DNA of 37,316 bases from HGM11788 sp964654945 (lineage in GTDB: Bacteria; Bacillota; Clostridia; Lachnospirales; CAG-274). Numbering within the stretch: the first letter of the stretch is position 1; each line of letters opens with the position of its first letter. Positions 24,889-31,886 of this stretch are shown here, in pieces. Location of the stretch: assembly GCA_964654945.1 (NCBI GenBank), contig CAZZLN010000011.1, positions 1 to 37,316 on the forward strand, given 5' to 3'. The notes beneath the pieces are model-generated. The model worked only from the letters and a program-made list of their open reading frames with translations, did no database searches and had not been told where the DNA came from. Both the position numbers and the translations under genes were made by a program.

Positions 24889-25011
24889 CCAAGTAAGGAA
24901 GTCCCCGCCTTTTCAGGCTCATAAGCTTTGCTTTGCAAAGCCTGCCCTATGGGCATCCCGATTTTTTTTGAGTTATAGGTGGGAGCTTCTTTCCTTACAG
25001 ACCCTTTGGTT
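24884..25011 (+). repeat. Structured intergenic repeat, copy 1
   Basis: The repeat begins TTTAAC-CAAGTAAGGAAGTCC. Its ends are inverted: AACCAA (24887-24892) pairs TTGGTT (25006-25011), GTAAGGAA (24893-24900) pairs TTCCTTAC (24991-24998), and CCCGCCT (24904-24910) pairs AGGTGGG (24978-24984). Inside are hairpins GCTTTGC/GCAAAGC (24924-24941) and GCCC/GGGC (24944-24954). Related copies lie near 26907 and 30161. Likely a non-autonomous, hairpin-ended mobile element of IS200/IS605 type. No ORF is inside. The remaining 25012-25126 is AT-rich and holds a TATAAT at 25102-25107 that may serve the next gene. Confidence 0.65.
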
Positions 25012-25126
25012 CGATTATTTGTTATGTATTTTAATTATTGTTGTAATATATATTTAATAAAATTGTAAGGAATACTTATTTCAGGGTATTTCTTTTTATG
25101 TTATAATAAAAAGGGTGGTATAAATT

Positions 25127-25576
25127 ATGATAATATACATTGATGCAGATGCCTGTCCCGTTATTATTCAGGCAGAAAAGATTGCTGAAAAATACAATAT
25201 AAAAACAGTATTAATAAGTGATACAAATCATATATTAAAATCAGATTATTCTGAAATAATAACTGTAGATAAAGGTGCTGATTCAGCAGACTTTTTTATT
25301 GTAAATAAATGCTGCAAAAATGATATTGTAATATCTCAGGACTATGGTGTAGCTGCTATGGCTCTTGGAAAGGGTGCTTACCCTATAAATCAAAATGGAA
25401 AATGGTATACAAACGACAACATAGATTCAATGCTGATGTCAAGACATATTGTAAAAATGGCAAAAAAATCTAAATCCAAAAGCCATATTAAAGGTCCCAA
25501 AAAGAGAAACAGGGCTGATGATGAAAGATTTATGAAAAGTCTTGAAAGTCTTATAATATACATAAAAAACAAGTGA
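25127..25576 (+). CDS. YaiI/YqxD (UPF0178, DUF188) family protein
   Basis: This 149-residue cytoplasmic protein starts with the family hallmark MIIYIDADACPV and contains VDKGADSADFFIVN and VISQDYGVAAMALGKGA, which resemble PIN-like nuclease acidic sites. The C-terminus is basic (KKSKSKSHIKGPKKRNR). The fold suggests nucleic-acid processing, but the family has no established function that I know of. It stands alone between a repeat and the deacetylase; a probable -10 TATAAT lies at 25102-25107 with AAGGGTGG as ribosome site. Confidence 0.88.
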   Translation: MIIYIDADACPVIIQAEKIAEKYNIKTVLISDTNHILKSDYSEIITVDKGADSADFFIVNKCCKNDIVISQDYGVAAMALGKGAYPINQNGKWYTNDNIDSMLMSRHIVKMAKKSKSKSHIKGPKKRNRADDERFMKSLESLIIYIKNK

Positions 25577-25593
25577 TTTTTTGTGTTTTTGTG

Positions 25594-25622
25594 TTGAAAT
25601 ATGTATTTTGATATGTTAAGAT
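25594..25622 (+). promoter_or_regulatory. Probable promoter of the deacetylase gene
   Basis: A -35 TTGAAA (25594-25599), 17 bp and -10 TAAGAT (25617-25622) lie 33 nt before the start codon, with GGGGG as ribosome site. Confidence 0.6.
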
Positions 25623-25655
25623 ATTAATTAATATATTGCAATTGGGGGAAATCAT

Positions 25656-26813
25656 ATGAAAAAGGTGTTATTTTTAGTCATAGTAATTATAATATTTTCT
25701 TTTGAATGTGTACATACAGCTACAAATACTGCTAAACGAATTGATACATATGCAAATCTTTCAAATGGAGAAGAATATTATTATACAGCCTATGACATTG
25801 AGGGTTATAAGGCATTTCAGATAGAAGATCTTGCTTATATTTTAAATGGAACAGCTATTAATTTTAATGTTATATGCAAAGATAATGCTTACATTGTTAA
25901 TAAGAATACTGTATATACAGGAGAAGGTTCAAAATCTCCTGAAACAAATTCGCAGGTTCCTTTTTATGATACTGAAAAGGTTAGCATAAGTGTTGACGGC
26001 GTTGCAAGAAATATGGGAATATATAGTATTGATGGCTGTACATATTTTAAAATAAGAGAACTTGCAGATGTTATAGGCTTTGAAATTGATTGGAACAGTG
26101 ATGATTTTTCCTTTACACTTAAAAATCCTAAGGACAGCTCTGAGTGTGTTACTCTTACTATGCTTTGCACAGAAACGGCAAAAGCTATGGAAAGAAGAAG
26201 AAGTATTGATTTATCAAAGCCTATGATTGCACTTACCTTTGATGATGGTCCTAAAAAAGGAAATACAGAAAGAATTTTAGCAGCACTTGAAAAAACAAAC
26301 AGCAGAGCTACATTCTTTGTTGTGGGTGAAATGGTTGAAAAATATCCTGAGCTTGTTAAAGCTGAAAGTGATTTAGGCTGTCAGATTGGAAATCATACAT
26401 ATAATCATGTTAATCTAGTAAAAGCTTCCGCTGATACTGTAAAAACTCAGGTTAATAAAACCTCAAATCTGGTATATGAGCTTACAGGAAAATATACAAT
26501 GATTGGAAGACCTCCTTATGGCTCAATAAACGATACTGTGAGAAATAATATTTCAATACCTTGGTTCAACTGGAACATTGACACTTTGGATTGGAAAAAT
26601 AAAGATGCTTCTTATGTTAAAGATTATGTCCTTAAAAATGTTAAAGATGGTGCGGTTATTCTTATGCACGATTTGCATTCCACTACTGCCGATGCTATGG
26701 AAACCTGCATACCTGAGCTTGTAAACAAAGGGTATCAGCTTGTGACTATGGATGAGCTCATAGAATATAAGTACAATGGCGATGTTACAAAGGTTCCCGG
26801 TTATGTAAAATAA
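25656..26813 (+). CDS. Secreted polysaccharide deacetylase with N-terminal copper-amine-oxidase-like domain
   Basis: This is a 385-residue exported protein. Residues 1-22 form a signal peptide or anchor. Residues about 35-170 look like stalk-type copper amine oxidase N-domain repeats (YKAFQIEDLAYILNG and CTYFKIRELADVIGFEIDW), commonly used to hold proteins at the Gram-positive wall. The NodB domain follows: TFDDGP with Asp196 and Asp197, HTYNH with His247 and His251, RPPYG and a final LMHDLH. It should remove acetyl groups from N-acetylated glycans such as peptidoglycan or chitin oligomers. All main catalytic motifs are present. It is monocistronic with its own promoter and terminator. Confidence 0.9.
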   Translation: MKKVLFLVIVIIIFSFECVHTATNTAKRIDTYANLSNGEEYYYTAYDIEGYKAFQIEDLAYILNGTAINFNVICKDNAYIVNKNTVYTGEGSKSPETNSQVPFYDTEKVSISVDGVARNMGIYSIDGCTYFKIRELADVIGFEIDWNSDDFSFTLKNPKDSSECVTLTMLCTETAKAMERRRSIDLSKPMIALTFDDGPKKGNTERILAALEKTNSRATFFVVGEMVEKYPELVKAESDLGCQIGNHTYNHVNLVKASADTVKTQVNKTSNLVYELTGKYTMIGRPPYGSINDTVRNNISIPWFNWNIDTLDWKNKDASYVKDYVLKNVKDGAVILMHDLHSTTADAMETCIPELVNKGYQLVTMDELIEYKYNGDVTKVPGYVK

Positions 26814-26819
26814 TATTTT

Positions 26820-26859
26820 CCCCAAAGGATTATATTTTAATAATCTTTGGGGATTTTTT
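26820..26859 (+). terminator. Rho-independent terminator after deacetylase
   Basis: A stem CCCCAAAG(G)ATTA (26820-26832) pairs TAATCTTTGGGG (26841-26852) with one bulged G, followed by six T. Confidence 0.88.
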
Positions 26860-26874
26860 GATGCAGTACTTTTC

Positions 26875-26903
26875 TTGACATAAAATTAAATTGCTGATAA
26901 GAT
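26875..26903 (+). promoter_or_regulatory. Promoter of nucleotidyltransferase-ligA operon
   Basis: Consensus -35 TTGACA (26875-26880), 17 bp and -10 TAAGAT (26898-26903). The structured repeat copy 2 begins 3 nt later, so it should lie in the mRNA leader of the downstream gene. Confidence 0.75.
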
Positions 26904-26906
26904 TAA

Positions 26907-27012
26907 TTTAACCAAATAAGGAAGTCCGAAGTATAAGCTGCTGCTGAAAGCAGCTGGGAAAACAACACTTTATTATAATTACATAGCTTTAGTGTATTAC
27001 CAATATCCTTGA
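26907..27012 (+). repeat. Structured intergenic repeat, copy 2 (short)
   Basis: It begins TTTAAC-CAAATAAGGAAGTCC, matching the starts of the copies at 24884 and 30161 with one change, and ends AATATCCTTGA, matching the end of the copy at 30161. A small hairpin (AGCTG...CAGCT, 26936-26955) lies near the left end. It is about 106 bp, has no coding potential, and would be transcribed as part of the leader of the nucleotidyltransferase-like gene. Confidence 0.6.
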
Positions 27013-27035
27013 TTAAAATTTTTAGAGGTATATTT

Positions 27036-28205
27036 ATGAATAAAAAATATTTTATAGATATTGTAAATAAATTTATATATGGCGGAATATATGAGCCTCC
27101 TGCCGATATTAACTGGTTTGAAATAAAACATTTGGCAGAAATTCATAATATGGGCGGAATTATTGGTGTTGTAATAAACAGAAGCAATATTGATATGCCC
27201 CTTGAATGTTATGAGTATTTTGATTTTTCAGTGTTTGATTGTGCAAGAATGGGCATTATGTGGGAAATGATATATAATGATATTACTGAAATTTTGTCAC
27301 AGGCTAAAATTCCTCATATTATTGTAAAAGGCTATGTATTGAGAAATCTTTATACTGAAAAGGATATGAGGACAATGGGAGACCTTGATTTTGTTGTTGC
27401 TTTTGAAAATCTTGAAAAAGCTATGAATCCTATTGTTAATAAAGGCTTTAAATTGAAATCTGTTTTTAAGGGTGATTGGGCTTATGAAAAAGATGGTATG
27501 ACTGTTGAATTGCACCCCGGACTTATGGATGCTGATGTAGGACTTATTGATTATGAGAAATATATGTCTGATATTTTTAATAAAACTAAGCTTATTAAAG
27601 GCTGTTCCTATGAGCTTACAAATGAATTTCATTTTATCTATATTATTATGCACATAATGAAACATTTTTATGGAGATGGCTGCGGCATAAGAATGATACT
27701 TGATATGGCACTTTTTTTAAACAGGTATAATGATAAGCTGGATTGGAATTATATTAATAAAGAACTTGCCGATTTAAAAATTGATATTTTTGCTAATAAT
27801 ATGTTTGCATTGTGTCACAGACTTTTTAATTCTAAAATTGACAAAGAAATTGATGAAGATTTGTTTGAACCTGTATTTGATTATATTATGGAGGGCGGCA
27901 CATTTGGTTTTGCCAGAAAAAATTATGCAGTTTCACAGAGCAGAAACCGAATTGCAAAAAAACAAAATCTTTTTGGCTTGCTGCTTTTAAGAGCTTTTCC
28001 TAATGATGAGAAAATGAGGGGACTGGTTTTGTGGTATAGAAATAAGTCAGTATTGCTGCTGCCTGCTGCATGGATTTACAGATGGATTCATTCAGCTTTT
28101 ATAAAAAGAGGACAGCTTATAAAATCTGTTATGGCTACAGTTGAAACAAAGGAAAGCAAAAAGCAGCTTGAGCTTTTAACTAAACTTGGATTATACAGAA
28201 AATAG
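27036..28205 (+). CDS. Nucleotidyltransferase-like family protein
   Basis: This 389-residue protein matches the uncharacterised nucleotidyltransferase family (PF14907-like). The core is HIIVKGYVLRNLYTEKDMRT followed by MGDLDFVV, which gives an Asp-X-Asp metal motif, then the TVELHPGLMD segment. ATG 27036 has AGAGG upstream; the in-frame ATG at 27009 lies before it, inside the repeat. Its stop is followed by the ligA ribosome site, so the two genes share an mRNA. The acceptor substrate is unknown; similar proteins appear in polysaccharide or aminoglycoside-like clusters, but no such cluster is visible here. Confidence 0.75.
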   Translation: MNKKYFIDIVNKFIYGGIYEPPADINWFEIKHLAEIHNMGGIIGVVINRSNIDMPLECYEYFDFSVFDCARMGIMWEMIYNDITEILSQAKIPHIIVKGYVLRNLYTEKDMRTMGDLDFVVAFENLEKAMNPIVNKGFKLKSVFKGDWAYEKDGMTVELHPGLMDADVGLIDYEKYMSDIFNKTKLIKGCSYELTNEFHFIYIIMHIMKHFYGDGCGIRMILDMALFLNRYNDKLDWNYINKELADLKIDIFANNMFALCHRLFNSKIDKEIDEDLFEPVFDYIMEGGTFGFARKNYAVSQSRNRIAKKQNLFGLLLLRAFPNDEKMRGLVLWYRNKSVLLLPAAWIYRWIHSAFIKRGQLIKSVMATVETKESKKQLELLTKLGLYRK

Positions 28206-28218
28206 GAGAAGCATAAGT

Positions 28219-30165
28219 ATGAAAATTGACAGAATAAAACAGCTTATAAAATTATTAAATAGTGCATCAAAGGCTTATTATCAGGAAAATAGAGAGATAA
28301 TGAGTGATTTTGAATATGATAAATTATATGATGAGCTTTTAAAGCTTGAAAAAAATACGGGTATAATTTTATCAGACAGTCCTACACAGAATGTTGGTCA
28401 TAAAGTGCTTAGCTCTCTTGAAAAAGTGCGTCATGAAAGCAGAATGTTATCTCTTGATAAAACAAAGGAAATAGCAAAGCTTGAAAGCTTTGTTGGTGAT
28501 AATAATGCTATTCTTTCTTATAAAATGGACGGGCTTACAGTTGTACTTACCTATAGAAATGGAGAACTTTTTCAGGCAGTAACAAGAGGCAATGGAGAGG
28601 TTGGCGAAGATATTACTCATAATGCAAGATTTTTTAAGAATATTCCTCTTAAAATAAATATGACAGGAGAGCTTATTATAAGAGGTGAGGCAGTAATTTC
28701 TTTTAAAGATTTTGAAACCATAAATGAGAATCTTCCTGCTGAGGATAAATATAAAAATCCAAGAAATCTTTGCAGCGGCACAGTACGACAGCTTAATTCC
28801 GAAATATCAGCAAAAAGAAATGTAAATTTTATAGTGTTCTCTCTTGTAAAGGCTGAGGGTATAGAGCTTGGGGATTTAAAGTCAGAAGAAATGAATTGGC
28901 TTGACAGCATAGGATTTGAAACCGTAAAGAGAAAGCTTGTAAATAAAAATAATATTGCAGAAGCTGTCAAAGAATTTGAAAACAATATTCCTTATAATAA
29001 ATTTGCTACTGACGGACTTGTGCTGACTTTTGACAGTATATCCTATTCTCAAAGCTTAGGGGCAACTGCAAAATTTCCAAGAGATTCAATTGCCTTTAAA
29101 TGGGCAGATGAGCTGGCACAGACAAAGCTTATTGACATAGAATGGAGCACTTCAAGAACAGGACTTATTAATCCTATTGCAGTATTTGAGCCTGTTGAGC
29201 TTGAGGGTACTACAGTTGAAAGAGCTTCACTTCATAATCTTAGTATAGTAGAAAAATTAAAGCTTGGAAAAGGTGACAGCATAACTGTGTATAAAGCTAA
29301 TATGATAATACCTCAGGTAGCTGAAAATTTAACACAATCAGATAATATTACTGTGCCTGAAAGCTGTCCTGTCTGTGGAGAGGAAACTGAAATTATAATG
29401 CTTCGTGACGGAAAAGCATTAAAATGCACCAATCCTAACTGCAAAGCTCAGAGAGTTCTCAGTTTAGAGCATTTTGTAAGCAGAGATGCAATGAATATTG
29501 AAGGTTTTTCTGAAGCCGCAATTGAAAAATTTATTGAAAAAGGCTTTATTGATAATTACACAGATATTTTTAAGCTTGAAAGATATAAAGATGAAATTAT
29601 TAATCTTGATGGCTTTGGCGTTAAATCTTATACCAATCTTATAAAGGCTGTTGAAAAAAGCAAAAACATAAATATGGCTAATTTTATATATGCTCTTGGA
29701 ATCAATAATGTAGGATTAAGCAACAGCAAGCTTTTGTGCAAGCATTATAATTATAATCTTGATGCAATTATAAATGCAGATACAGAGGAATTAACCGATA
29801 TAGATGGCTTTGGAGAGGTTATAGCATCTTCTGTAAATAAATATTTTTCACATAAGCCTAATATTGTGCTTTTAAATGATGCGTTAAAGTATATCAATTT
29901 TATAAAAATAGAAGCAGAAAGCAATAATCTTGTGCTTAAAGATAAGGTGTTTGTTATTACCGGAGATGTTCATAATTATAAGAATAGAAAAGAACTTCAG
30001 GCTGAAATTGAAAAACTTGGCGGAAAGGTAACATCAAGTGTAAGTGCAAAAACAGATTACCTTATAAATAATGATGTTAATTCATCTTCATCAAAAAATA
30101 AAAAGGCTAAAAGTCTTGGAATACCTATTATTAGTGAGGAAGAATATATGAAACTTATAATTTAA
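28219..30165 (+). CDS. ligA: NAD-dependent DNA ligase, divergent LigA
   Basis: This 648-residue ligase seals nicks using NAD. Domains in order: Ia NMN-binding helix region (AYYQENREIMSDFEYDKLYD), adenylation domain with nucleophile Lys102 in YKMDG, TRGNGEVGEDIT, OB fold, zinc finger (CPVC...CTNPNC), helix-hairpin-helix repeats (LDGFGVKSYTNL, IDGFGEVIASSV) and C-terminal BRCT (residues about 575-648). Several family residues are changed: the usual KIDG is KMDG, and the NPRNAAAGSLRQLD stretch reads NPRNLCSGTVRQLN. The protein may therefore be a second, accessory LigA rather than the replicative one. ATG 28219 with AGGAG was chosen. Its stop TAA is part of the TTTAAC target of repeat copy 3. Confidence 0.9.
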   Translation: MKIDRIKQLIKLLNSASKAYYQENREIMSDFEYDKLYDELLKLEKNTGIILSDSPTQNVGHKVLSSLEKVRHESRMLSLDKTKEIAKLESFVGDNNAILSYKMDGLTVVLTYRNGELFQAVTRGNGEVGEDITHNARFFKNIPLKINMTGELIIRGEAVISFKDFETINENLPAEDKYKNPRNLCSGTVRQLNSEISAKRNVNFIVFSLVKAEGIELGDLKSEEMNWLDSIGFETVKRKLVNKNNIAEAVKEFENNIPYNKFATDGLVLTFDSISYSQSLGATAKFPRDSIAFKWADELAQTKLIDIEWSTSRTGLINPIAVFEPVELEGTTVERASLHNLSIVEKLKLGKGDSITVYKANMIIPQVAENLTQSDNITVPESCPVCGEETEIIMLRDGKALKCTNPNCKAQRVLSLEHFVSRDAMNIEGFSEAAIEKFIEKGFIDNYTDIFKLERYKDEIINLDGFGVKSYTNLIKAVEKSKNINMANFIYALGINNVGLSNSKLLCKHYNYNLDAIINADTEELTDIDGFGEVIASSVNKYFSHKPNIVLLNDALKYINFIKIEAESNNLVLKDKVFVITGDVHNYKNRKELQAEIEKLGGKVTSSVSAKTDYLINNDVNSSSSKNKKAKSLGIPIISEEEYMKLII

Positions 30166-30362
30166 CCAAGTAAGGAAGTCCCCAGCCTCTTAGGCTGTGG
30201 GAGTTGCTTGCCTATCAGTTGGTACCCGAAGGAAGTCGGGCGGCGAAGCCGTTTTTGCCTTTGGCAAAAATACTGAAAAGAGTACAAGCTCCCGCTGATA
30301 GGGCTGTGTTATCAGCTCTTGGTTATGAGTGCGTAGCGATAGCGGAGTACGAATATCCTTGA
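30161..30362 (+). repeat. Structured intergenic repeat, copy 3 (long)
   Basis: It begins TTTAAC-CAAGTAAGGAAGTCC and ends AATATCCTTGA. Visible pairings are a left-end hairpin CCCCAGCCT/AGGCTGTGGG (30180-30201), CCTATCAG (30211-30218) with CTGATAGG (30295-30302), CGGC-GAA-GCCG (30241-30251) and TTTTTGCC/GGCAAAAA (30252-30270). The pattern of nested stable hairpins in about 200 bp without an ORF fits a non-autonomous IS200/IS605 derivative or an orphan omega-RNA-like end. From 30363 to 30525 I see nothing that I can name. Confidence 0.62.
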
Positions 30363-30525
30363 CCTTAATTCTCGAATATAGGTTACCGACACATTTGTGG
30401 AGGTAATTATATTCCTTGCAGGGAAAGGAAAAAGTGATGAAAAAAACATTTTGTAATAAGAACTAAGTTTTTATGATTAAATCTGTCCGCTGAAAATGCT
30501 GCCGTAGATATTTTGTGATTTTTCC

Positions 30526-30554
30526 TTGACAATATTCTTATAAATTGATATACT
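30526..30554 (+). promoter_or_regulatory. Promoter of the pheS-pheT operon
   Basis: Consensus -35 TTGACA (30526-30531), 17 bp and -10 TATACT (30549-30554), just upstream of the T-box leader. Confidence 0.82.
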
Positions 30555-30559
30555 TATTA

Positions 30560-30807
30560 TTAGTTTTAATAACTGTGAATACGGAAGTATCCATAGCGGT
30601 TTCAACAGAGATAGGTTGTCATCGGCTGAAAGCACCTTTGAATAAAACTATGAGTGAAGTTCCCGTAGGAGTTGATATGCTGAACATTGTAATAAGTAGG
30701 CATATTCGGTTAAGGTCGTTATTCCTTTAAGAGTGCCTGCATTAATTATGCAGGAATTAAGGTGGTAACACGGATATTTTCGTCCTTTAGATGAAAATAT
30801 CCTTTTT
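30560..30807 (+). promoter_or_regulatory. T-box riboswitch, phenylalanine-type
   Basis: Stem I carries AGAGAT and a GGTTGTC-type apical loop (30607-30620). The specifier codon TTC (Phe) is at 30660-30662 within GAAGTTCCCGTAGGAG. The conserved antiterminator bulge element AAGGTGGTAACACG is at 30759-30772. The terminator stem is GGATATTTTC (30772-30781) with GAAAATATCC (30793-30802), followed by T5. Uncharged tRNA-Phe would bind and allow transcription of pheST. A 61-codon open frame here is not a gene. Confidence 0.93.
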
Positions 30808-30844
30808 ATTTTGAATTTTAATTATATTGAAAGGAGCAAAAATA

Positions 30845-31870
30845 ATGAAAAAACAGTTAGCTAATATTAAAGAGTTGGCTTTGAAGAAGCTTTCAGCAGC
30901 TAATGATTTAAAAACTCTTGAAGAATTAAGAGTTGAATTACTTGGAAAAAAGGGTGAGCTTACTAAAATATTAAAAGGTATGGGCGGCTTATCCAAAGAA
31001 GAAAGACCTATTATAGGTCAGCTTGCCAATGAAGTCAGAAGTGCAATTGAACAAAAGCTTACAGAATCTAAGAAAAACCTTGAGGCAAAAGCTATGGAGG
31101 TTAAATTAAAGGCAGAAACAATTGATGTTACAATGCCCGGAAAAATGCCTGAGCTTGGTCACAGGCACCCTATGACACAGGTTATTGACAATATTAAAAA
31201 TATATTTATTGGTATGGGATATGAAATAGCTGAAGGTCCTGAAGTTGAAACTGCCTATTACAATTTTGAAGCTTTAAATATTCCAAAGGATCACCCTGCA
31301 AGAGATGAACAGGACACTTTTTATATTGAGGGTATGGGAGATTTTCTTTTAAGAACTCAAACTTCACCTATGCAGGTAAGAGTTATGGAAAATAAAAAAC
31401 CTCCTATTAAAATTATTGCACCCGGCAGAGTGTATCGTTCAGATGAGGTTGATGCTACACACTCTCCTGTGTTCCATCAGCTTGAGGGCCTTGTAATTGA
31501 CAAGGGTATTACAATGGGTGATTTAAAGGGTGCTCTCGAAGTATTTGCTAAAGAGCTTTTAGGCAGTGATACTAAGGTTAGGTTCAGACCTCATCATTTT
31601 CCTTTTACCGAACCCAGTGCAGAAATGGATGCTACCTGTTTTGCCTGTGGAGGAAAAGGATGCAGAGTTTGTAAGGACAGCGGCTGGATTGAGCTTTTAG
31701 GCTGTGGTATGGTACATCCTAAGGTGCTTAAAATGTGCGGCATTGACCCTGATGTATATTCAGGCTTTGCTTTTGGTATGGGTATTGAGAGAGTTGCAAT
31801 GCAGAAATATTCTATCAGTGATTTAAGACTGCTGTTTGAAAATGATATTAAGTTCTTAAAGCAGTTCTAA
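30845..31870 (+). CDS. pheS: Phenylalanine-tRNA ligase alpha subunit
   Basis: This 341-residue catalytic subunit of the alpha2-beta2 synthetase charges tRNA-Phe. The N-terminal coiled-coil arm spans about residues 1-85. Class II motifs follow: motif 2-like LLRTQTSPMQVRVM and RVYRSDEVDATHSPVFHQLEG, and motif 3 GFAFGMGIERVAM. The CFACGGKGCRVC...GWIEL segment is usual in bacterial PheS. ATG 30845 follows AAAGGAG, 37 nt after the T-box terminator; an upstream TTG at 30827 is unlikely. Confidence 0.96.
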   Translation: MKKQLANIKELALKKLSAANDLKTLEELRVELLGKKGELTKILKGMGGLSKEERPIIGQLANEVRSAIEQKLTESKKNLEAKAMEVKLKAETIDVTMPGKMPELGHRHPMTQVIDNIKNIFIGMGYEIAEGPEVETAYYNFEALNIPKDHPARDEQDTFYIEGMGDFLLRTQTSPMQVRVMENKKPPIKIIAPGRVYRSDEVDATHSPVFHQLEGLVIDKGITMGDLKGALEVFAKELLGSDTKVRFRPHHFPFTEPSAEMDATCFACGGKGCRVCKDSGWIELLGCGMVHPKVLKMCGIDPDVYSGFAFGMGIERVAMQKYSISDLRLLFENDIKFLKQF

Positions 31871-31886
31871 GAAAGGAGAAATAAAT

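Noticed and set aside
24884..25011. CRISPR-like or tRNA-like structure
   Set aside because: There are no regular repeat-spacer units and no cloverleaf with TTC-type T-loop; the inverted ends fit a small mobile element.
27297..27665. 122-codon open frame on the minus strand
   Set aside because: Antisense shadow of the nucleotidyltransferase-like gene; composition follows the complementary codon bias.
30545..30730. 61-codon open frame upstream of pheS
   Set aside because: It lies inside the T-box leader, has no ribosome site, and the RNA elements explain the sequence fully.
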